Below are positions 58,601-64,000 of a stretch of 64,000 bases of DNA, piece by piece; positions within the stretch are counted from its first letter, which is position 1, and each line of letters begins with the position of its first letter. The stretch lies in the NCBI GenBank assembly GCA_001687465.1, contig LVLI01000085.1, positions 32,633-96,632 of the forward strand. Direction: 5' to 3'. Position numbers and translations under genes: made by a program. The notes under the pieces are model-generated. The model was not told the origin of the DNA. It searched no databases and was given only the letters and a program-made list of their open reading frames with translations. Source of the DNA: Halocafeteria seosinensis. Its lineage: Eukaryota; Sar; Bigyra; Bicosoecida.

Positions 58601-60341
58601 GGCGAGCCTAAAGTCCATCCATCCAAAAGCTTCTATTTTGGAGTCGCTGAAGGATCTCGCCCGTGCTGGAACAGCAAAAAAGCACAAAACGCTTAAGTCA
58701 GACCTAAACCGAAACACAGGAAGGAATGGGCTTACCATCAAAACGATTCCGAAATAGTCTCTTGCAACTCCGGTGTTTCGAAAGCCTTTTCAGTTGCGCG
58801 GATTTATCAATAACATCGCTATCACTGAGATAATCGTGTTCCCATGGTTCAGGGTTCTCATCACGGAAAAGTTTCCAGTCAATCTTGTTAAATTTATCGT
58901 ACTCGTGTGTCGAAACGCTCTTCACATTTGCACTTTCTTTTCCCCCTCTCGTTGGAGACTTCCATGGCATTTTTGACGAAACCCATTCCGAAAACGTCTT
59001 TCCCGATTCAGCACCATCTGAAGCAGCCTGAGTAGTGGCCGCCGCAGTAGGGATGGCAGCATCCGTAGATGCAGTGATAGGAGTCGTGCCTCTGTCCTCG
59101 GCGGAAGTTTCATCACTCGTTGTTCTGGCAGCAGCACGCCCTTCCCGATTGGCGGCACCGCCTCTGTTTCTTGGTGGTCTCCGTAATTTTGGCGCTCCTC
59201 CCCGTCTTGAAGTTCTTCCAGGATGCTGATTGTCCGGTGCGTTGGTGGCATGCTTGCCTTCAAATTGTTCAGCTTTCGAGCGAATGCCTGCTGACTGTGG
59301 ACTGAAATGGTTCTTCGGGTTGACATCCTCTTTATATGCTTCTTTCGATGCAGCGGTAGTGAAGGGTGCCGAGGATCTCCGCCCTCGACGTTTGATCTTG
59401 CCAATGGGTGGCGACATGGACGTACCATCCCCTTTATTCTGATTCCCTGATGCAATGTCGTTATCGTCTTTCGCGTGTAGCCCTTGCTTTGGAGGATGCG
59501 GTACCTGAGTGGCAGTACTCCTAGTGGCCGAAGTAGCCGCGTTATCGGTGTTCTTCTGCCGTGACCTGCTATCACTCGCAGTTTTCTGGTCGGCCGGGGT
59601 TGATTCCGATTCACGCTGCTGCATGGTAGCGGCAGCAGCGCTCTCTGCCGCAGAGGCGTTTATTTGCGAATCGGTATCTTCTTGAACATGCTGATCTTTA
59701 CCCCCCAGTATAAACCCCGGTGAATGCTGACCTGGTGATGCGGTATCTTCTTTCTCTGTCGGTTGCCACGGCGGTGTCATGGGAAGCTGTTGGGCAGTCC
59801 CACTGCCACCTTCCTCCTCCTCCTCCTGCAGAAAGGGCTGATTCCCTTTCTCCTGATCGACGGTAGGAGTAGCTGTCGCTGTAGGGGTGGGAGTTTGCCC
59901 TCCAACATCGGGTCGGTCCACTTCCTCCACATGAGACGGCTGTTGAAATTCCCCCTCCTCCTCCTCCTCCTCCTCTTGCGTATACTTGCCAGCATACGAT
60001 TGAGGATCATACGAGGCAGAGGAAGCCTCGGGAGGCACCCATTGACTATCCCGGGTCCTTGTATTATACCAGAAAATCTCCCCGGAATCAGGTGCAATGG
60101 CCGTGCGCCACAGGTCTCCATGGACGTCAATGCGCTCTTCATCGTACGCAGACGCCCCCGTCTGCGCCCCACGCTGCTGGAGGTACTCGAAATAAGGCTT
60201 AAACTCGTCTGGAATGTGCTTTATATCCACGGGAACCCCTGGGTCCTCCCATATCGCCTCCTTTGTCGGCCGATGCACGAAATAAAGGGCTTGTGTATTA
60301 GGGTCATAGTATGCCTTCCATTCAGGTTTGGTTTTACTCAT
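55670..60341 (-). CDS. Large WW-domain and PH-like protein
   Basis: I join two long frames into one gene: 60341-58736 and 58665-55670, with a 70-nt intron (GTAAGC...TTCCAG). The joint is in phase, giving 1,533 residues. WW domains lie at about 7-38 (WKAYYDPNTQALYFVHRPTKEAIWEDP) and 78-110 (GEIFWYNTRTRDSQWVPP). Residues 115-490 are disordered, with EEEEEEE, Thr-rich and Arg/Gly-rich stretches. After WKLFRDENPEPWEHDYLSDS a basic helix crosses the intron into a PH-like strand pattern (FGWMDFRLASTGKLRSHWCCIFGHFF, about 549-575). The remaining 900 residues include a charged helix (ELIEERIRQLNQERSRR) and a helical region I do not recognise. WW domains bind proline motifs; the PH-like part suggests membrane targeting. 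If the joint is wrong these are two genes. Confidence 0.7.
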
Positions 60342-60364
60342 CTTTCCTGACGAAATAAAGAGCA
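60342..60364. promoter_or_regulatory. 23-bp gap between divergent starts
   Basis: The start codons of the WW-PH gene (60341, minus) and the RNase P subunit gene (60365, plus) are 23 bp apart, so the 5' UTRs probably overlap or start inside the opposite gene. If the WW gene used the upstream in-frame ATG at 60398 the coding regions would overlap. Confidence 0.4.
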
Positions 60365-61102
60365 ATGGAGGAAGAGGAGGAGCGTCATAGACTAACAATA
60401 GCGCGTCAAACGTGCTCTATGAGCCCCTTAATGAGCCATTTCTACAGTCTACGTGCATTGCATACACGAGGGTCTCAGAGTATAAAGCGTATTTCATGTG
60501 ATCATTGTGGACAGATACTGATACCGGGGGAAAATGCTGAAAAATCGAGCATTAAACGACGAAAGCACCGGGATTCTCGACATAAAGGCCAGAAAAAGCA
60601 ACGAGCATTGCATGCCATGGTACGTGGTACATGGCTGTTTTCTCCCCCTATAAGAGGCTTTTTTTGTTGTTTACGACCTTTACAGCGTGTCAAATGTTCA
60701 ACTTGCCGGAACCGGTCCCATAAAGTGCTCCCGTGGAGGCATCAGAAGCACCCATTGGCGTACAAACAAGTCCAAGACACTTTAGCACGAAAGCAACAGG
60801 AAGTGGAACGCCAACAACGACTGCAGGAAGCGGCACAGAAGGAGATCGACAAGATAGCAGGAGCCAAACGTGGACGATCGGATAAAGAAAAGGATAACAC
60901 GGAAATCGATTTAACGCAAATGACAGGCATCAGCAACGGAAGCAAACGAGTTGGAACTGCCGCCCAAGCAAAGAAAAAGAAGAAGAAGCGAGCGAATGTA
61001 ACCGGGGCATCAATGGCAGCACAACAGAAACTACAGGAGCAACAGCAACAACAAACGTCGAGTGTGCTGGGGTTAGCTGCAGCATTGCGAGGAAACAGAT
61101 GA
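60365..61102 (+). CDS. RNase P/MRP protein subunit, Rpr2/Rpp21/SNM1 type
   Basis: Zinc-binding subunit of the ribonucleoprotein that trims tRNA 5' ends. Exons 60365-60619 and 60686-61102 (66-nt, in-frame, stop-free intron) give 223 residues. The family order is present: a helical start (MSPLMSHFYSLRALHTRGSQSIKRI), first zinc pair CDHC with GQILIPGENA, a basic linker, then the second pair CSTC (about 89-92) in VKCSTCRNRSHKVLPW, formed only after splicing. The C-terminal 100 residues are Gln/Lys-rich (VERQQRLQEAAQKEI, KKKKKKR, QEQQQQQ) and probably nuclear/nucleolar targeting. ATG 60419 is an alternative start that would widen the gap to the divergent gene. Confidence 0.8.
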   Translation: MEEEEERHRLTIARQTCSMSPLMSHFYSLRALHTRGSQSIKRISCDHCGQILIPGENAEKSSIKRRKHRDSRHKGQKKQRALHAMVRGTWLFSPPIRGFFCCLRPLQRVKCSTCRNRSHKVLPWRHQKHPLAYKQVQDTLARKQQEVERQQRLQEAAQKEIDKIAGAKRGRSDKEKDNTEIDLTQMTGISNGSKRVGTAAQAKKKKKKRANVTGASMAAQQKLQEQQQQQTSSVLGLAAALRGNR

Positions 61103-61445
61103 GAAACTCTGCTCCAGCTGTATATTGAGTGTCCCTCGATGCGAGCAACAACACGAACTACATGGAATGAAAAGCTTTCATACGCATATTGAGGGCCAAG
61201 CAGACACTATAAAAGATCGATCAATGTGTCCTTGTAGACAAATTGAGGTGTTTCCAGTTCTGAATGTGGGCAACTTGCAGTTGTAGAACTGAAAGACTGT
61301 GGCTGTCTCCTTGAATCGGATGCATATTCAATTCGGAAGCATACTGCTACTTTTGGCGAACTGCCAATGACATTGCCAGATGTCAACACCCGTTGATGCG
61401 CCCACAAGCTTCTGAGCAAAATGTGACAAGGATCAGAAGACTTTT
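61103..61445. other. Intergenic between convergent genes
   Basis: 343 bp of 3' flank for the Rpr2-like and RABL2 genes. A 70-codon minus-strand frame (61207-61419) begins 27 bp after the RABL2 stop. It has no match I know and no promoter space, so I do not call it. Confidence 0.3.
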
Positions 61446-62401
61446 CTACGCTTTCGCACCCGTCTTGGGCGCTACTGCTGAACTTGACCCAGTGCCCAGG
61501 TTTTCATCATCTAATAACTCCATAACATCCTGTACGTAGGAAAGAAAACACAGAATGTAGAGAAAGAAAACCCTAGGAAAGAAATAACGACATATGCGTT
61601 GGGAAAAAACCTGCCGCGGTACTCGTTTGTCCCCTTGACCTACCTTAACGAAATCTTCCCCAGTATTCTTATAGTGCCAAGCAGCCTCTATAGCTTCCTG
61701 AAATACCCTAACAACGTTTGTCCCATCAGCGGCTGAGACAAAGTAAAATGGAAGTCCTCTATCTTTGGGGAACTTGAATGATTTCTTCGTCACTTTGTAG
61801 TCCACATCAATTTTGTTTGCCACTACAATCACGGGGATATTTTCGCAATAGGCTCTTAGCTCCTTATACCATTGATTCAGATGCTGATATGTCACTTTAC
61901 GCGTCACGTCAAAACACTGCAAAACACAGCTCATCCTCTAGCTGTAGGTAGCTCAACGAGTGAGAGCAGCTCGCTTCTCAGCTTACCAGTATGCAAGCGT
62001 TTGCTCTGTAATAATAACTAGGGTGCATGGAGGCGAACCTCTCCTGGCCAGCCGTATCCCAGAAGTCTACTTTAACCTTCTTTGTCCCTCCACTGCTCTC
62101 GCCTGAGCTTGTATCGTTGATTTCGGCGTTATATCGGTAGAGGGTCAGAGCATACGTCGATCTCTGTCGAGGGTGATAATCATCCATCAAGAACCTCTCC
62201 ACTAATTTCGACTTGCCTACAGCAGAGTCTCCTAATAGTATCACTTTAATATCGGGTGCTGGAATACCGGCATCTTCATCTTCCTGTTGGCCCTGCTCGA
62301 AAGCCTTACGACCTGCATTAATGTGATGAAATGACGCCCCATAACACACCACACAAAGCGAAACGATGATACACACCTGTCTCTTCCTCTTCCTGCGCCA
62401 T
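61446..62401 (-). CDS. RABL2: RABL2-type small GTPase
   Basis: Ciliary Rab-like GTPase that in other organisms binds the IFT-B complex and triggers intraflagellar transport at the ciliary base. Exons 62401-62377, 62312-61987, 61916-61644 and 61529-61446 give 235 residues. The P-loop is GDSAVGKS (36-43). STYALTLYRYN replaces a normal switch I and is typical of RABL2. Switch II is WDTAGQERF (about 93-101), followed by HPSYYYRANACIL, FDVTRKVTY, VANKID and the RABL2-specific FYFVSAADGTNVV. There is a Ser/Gly-rich insertion of about 10 residues before switch II. The C-terminus (APKTGAKA) lacks prenylation cysteines, as in known RABL2. The start MAQEEEETG is chosen because it splices in phase to GRKAFEQ. 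RABL2 is normally kept only by ciliated lineages. Confidence 0.93.
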
Positions 62402-62913
62402 CGTCTACTCGTCACTTGTTGTGAGTGGCCCCAAAAACTAAAGACTGACTGTCAACACCACGCTTGTTTGACGTCACGGGCTGTTTGTTACCATCAGACT
62501 ATAGGTGCGGAAAACGCAATACTGAAAGTTTGGAATACAACAGTTCCAATGCTAGTTTAGAGAAACATTAGTGTGGAAGTAAGGGCTGTGGGGAGTATTG
62601 GCAGTGGGCAAGGAAATGTAATGCTACCTGCGTTCCGGATGACCGAAAACATACCGCTCACTGTCACATGCTGTCAGTCGGTACTAGTACACAGATTAGT
62701 GGTCATGTCTGTCATTCGCGTTAACGCTCACTCCTAGGAATGCCTGTATGGTTATCTAAGGTCAGGTTACTTTACTTTTTGTATAAATACGGTATTCTTC
62801 GACCGCCGTGGGAGAATCTGTTCTTGTGACTGATAGGGGACAACTAGAGTACACTTATTGTACCGATATAGCTTCCATTGCATTGCATCGAAATCACCTT
62901 GCCGTGCTTCCTT
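62402..62913. other. Intergenic, RABL2 upstream region
   Basis: 512 bp between the RABL2 start and the stop of the next minus-strand gene. A GTATAAATA box lies near 62780 but no gene follows it. Nothing coding is supported. Confidence 0.35.
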
Positions 62914-63462
62914 TTACTTGTTTCTGTTATTTCTTTTCCGATGCTTCTTGTTTTTCCTCCTTTCCAAACGCTTCGTTTTCTTCGCAGCCTTGCCACTAAC
63001 GTTTGCCGGCGCTGGCTGCTCACTGTTGTCAGGATTTCTTGTCGTATTCTGGATATTCTGAAGTTCAGTCATGGCTTGTGCCGAGGTATCTGTAGTGGAA
63101 GCATGTGACCGTACAGATGTAGCTGCCAAATATTGGCTGATTAGCTCTTGTAACTGGTCCCGGGTTGCCCCGTCAGCACCACTGGCTCCACTGGCTGCTC
63201 CAGCTCCTCCTGCTAGCATCTGTCTCATGATCGATTGAAAATAGTGTGATGGATCTTCATTTTCAGTTGACCACTGAGAGTATGAATTACCGTAGCCCTC
63301 ATTTCCTTCCGATCCGTCCTCGTCATCGCTTAACTGCTCATCCCAAAACTGAGGATAGCCGTCTGAATCATAGTCTATCAACGCGTTCCCATCCTCATCG
63401 ACATCGCCCATAAGAATGGCTTTCTTCTCGTAGGGGTCCATTCCATCAAAGGGGTCGTCCAT
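62914..63462 (-). CDS. Small acidic/basic hypothetical protein
   Basis: Single exon, 182 residues. The N-terminal half is strongly acidic (MDDPFDGMDPYEKKAILMGDV, DSDGYPQFWDEQLSDDEDGS), the middle is Ala/Gly/Ser-rich (AGGAGAASGASGADGA), and the last 25 residues are very basic (KAAKKTKRLERRKNKKHRKR). The tail looks like a nuclear or nucleolar localisation signal. I recognise no family. Coding status rests on frame length, the strong charge segregation and a clean start; a ribosome-biogenesis or chromatin role is only a guess. Confidence 0.6.
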   Translation of the reverse strand: MDDPFDGMDPYEKKAILMGDVDEDGNALIDYDSDGYPQFWDEQLSDDEDGSEGNEGYGNSYSQWSTENEDPSHYFQSIMRQMLAGGAGAASGASGADGATRDQLQELISQYLAATSVRSHASTTDTSAQAMTELQNIQNTTRNPDNSEQPAPANVSGKAAKKTKRLERRKNKKHRKRNNRNK

Positions 63463-63850
63463 ATTGACTGTTGGGGTCGAACGTGTACGTTTAGCTTACG
63501 CAGTACAATATTTAACACAAAGTGGGAGTATACTCCAACAAATAAATAAAAGGAAAGTAAGAATTCACACTACATATGCATGCATGTACCCTTTTCATAC
63601 CATACAAATTGGTACAATGTAATTAACGCCTGGCTCGTCACCTTCACAAAATAGGAGCGGGCAGCGCGCGCGAATCGCGATTCGCGGCGCGATGTGTACA
63701 CAAGTTGTAGCAGGAGAAGAAGGAGGGGGAGAGTATTGTTATTGGTCGTCATTGCATCATACGGCGTAGGTGGATTGCATTACGCGGGTGTATCCCTATC
63801 ATCCCTTAGAATTGAGTCATACAAGTCCGAGTTCTACACCCACAGTGCGA
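63463..63850. other. Intergenic, no gene seen
   Basis: Upstream of the acidic/basic protein. It includes GCGCGCGCGAATCGCGATTCGCGGCGCG near 63664-63691, a near-perfect palindrome centred on TCGCGA, and GA-rich sequence near 63715. No reading frame is supported. Confidence 0.35.
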
Positions 63851-63968
63851 AAATACACACACACAAATGTGACAGATAGCCCACCGGCCGGGAAGTTGAC
63901 CACATCCTCTTAACGAGGAGCGGTAAGCGCCCGTGTTAAGCAGCGACGGGCCCGCTGTTCCTGCAGCC
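63851..63968 (+). repeat. Dispersed repeat, third copy at window edge
   Basis: Same element and orientation as 8651-8770. From CACACACAAATGTGACAG through TTAACGAGGAGCG it is identical, over about 50 bases past the CA tract, to the inverted copy at 10931-11020. It continues with GTTAAGCAGCGACGGGCCCG and CCTGCAG, shared with the left copy. GCCCGT and ACGGGC can pair around an 11-base loop. Anything bounded by this copy lies beyond the window. Confidence 0.85.
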
Positions 63969-64000
63969 TTGCTGACATGCGCCGTGGGGGAACACAGCAC

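Overview
This window is nuclear DNA of a eukaryote. Nearly every gene is cut by short GT-AG introns, mostly 50-80 bp. Genes lie on both strands, often only tens of bases apart, with no operon logic. Protein content points to a ciliated unicellular eukaryote: an RABL2-type GTPase, a kinesin-4-like motor, a plant/protist-style ERD2-like protein, and a VP39-type cap 2'-O-methyltransferase of a kind known from poxviruses and kinetoplastids. I cannot name the species. A heterokont or another algal/protist lineage would fit, but that is inference.

Layout. 0.6-7.5 kb: kinesin, a small ankyrin protein, and mitochondrial L-2-hydroxyglutarate dehydrogenase. 7.9-14.4 kb: an accessory, repeat-rich region. 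It holds a frameshifted U-box gene, a leucine-rich-repeat (LRR) gene flanked by inverted copies of a dispersed repeat, a pair of about 0.4 kb direct repeats, a (TG)n tract inside a decayed minus-strand gene, and a short cysteine-rich secreted protein. 14.5-31.3 kb: a dense housekeeping block with a membrane protein, ERD2-like receptor, LENG8/SAC3-type protein, PA-RING E3 ligase, MYST acetyltransferase, ankyrin protein, TMEM18, MoaC, VP39-like methyltransferase and SR splicing factor. 32.1-55.1 kb: one five-exon VPS13 gene predicted at about 7,557 residues. 55.7-63.5 kb: a large WW-PH protein, an RNase P Rpr2/Rpp21-type subunit, RABL2, and a small acidic/basic protein. The last 150 bases carry a third copy of the repeat that flanks the LRR gene, so another such locus may start just past the window edge.

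Functional themes. RNA and chromatin work is represented by the SR protein, LENG8/SAC3 protein, Rpr2, cap methyltransferase and MYST acetyltransferase. Membrane traffic and lipid transfer is represented by VPS13, the ERD2-like receptor and RABL2. Mitochondrial metabolism is represented by L2HGDH and MoaC. The most interesting parts are the VP39-like gene, the giant VPS13, and the LRR locus bounded by inverted dispersed repeats. Exon coordinates were worked out by hand from GT/AG sites and reading-frame continuity, and have not been checked against transcripts.
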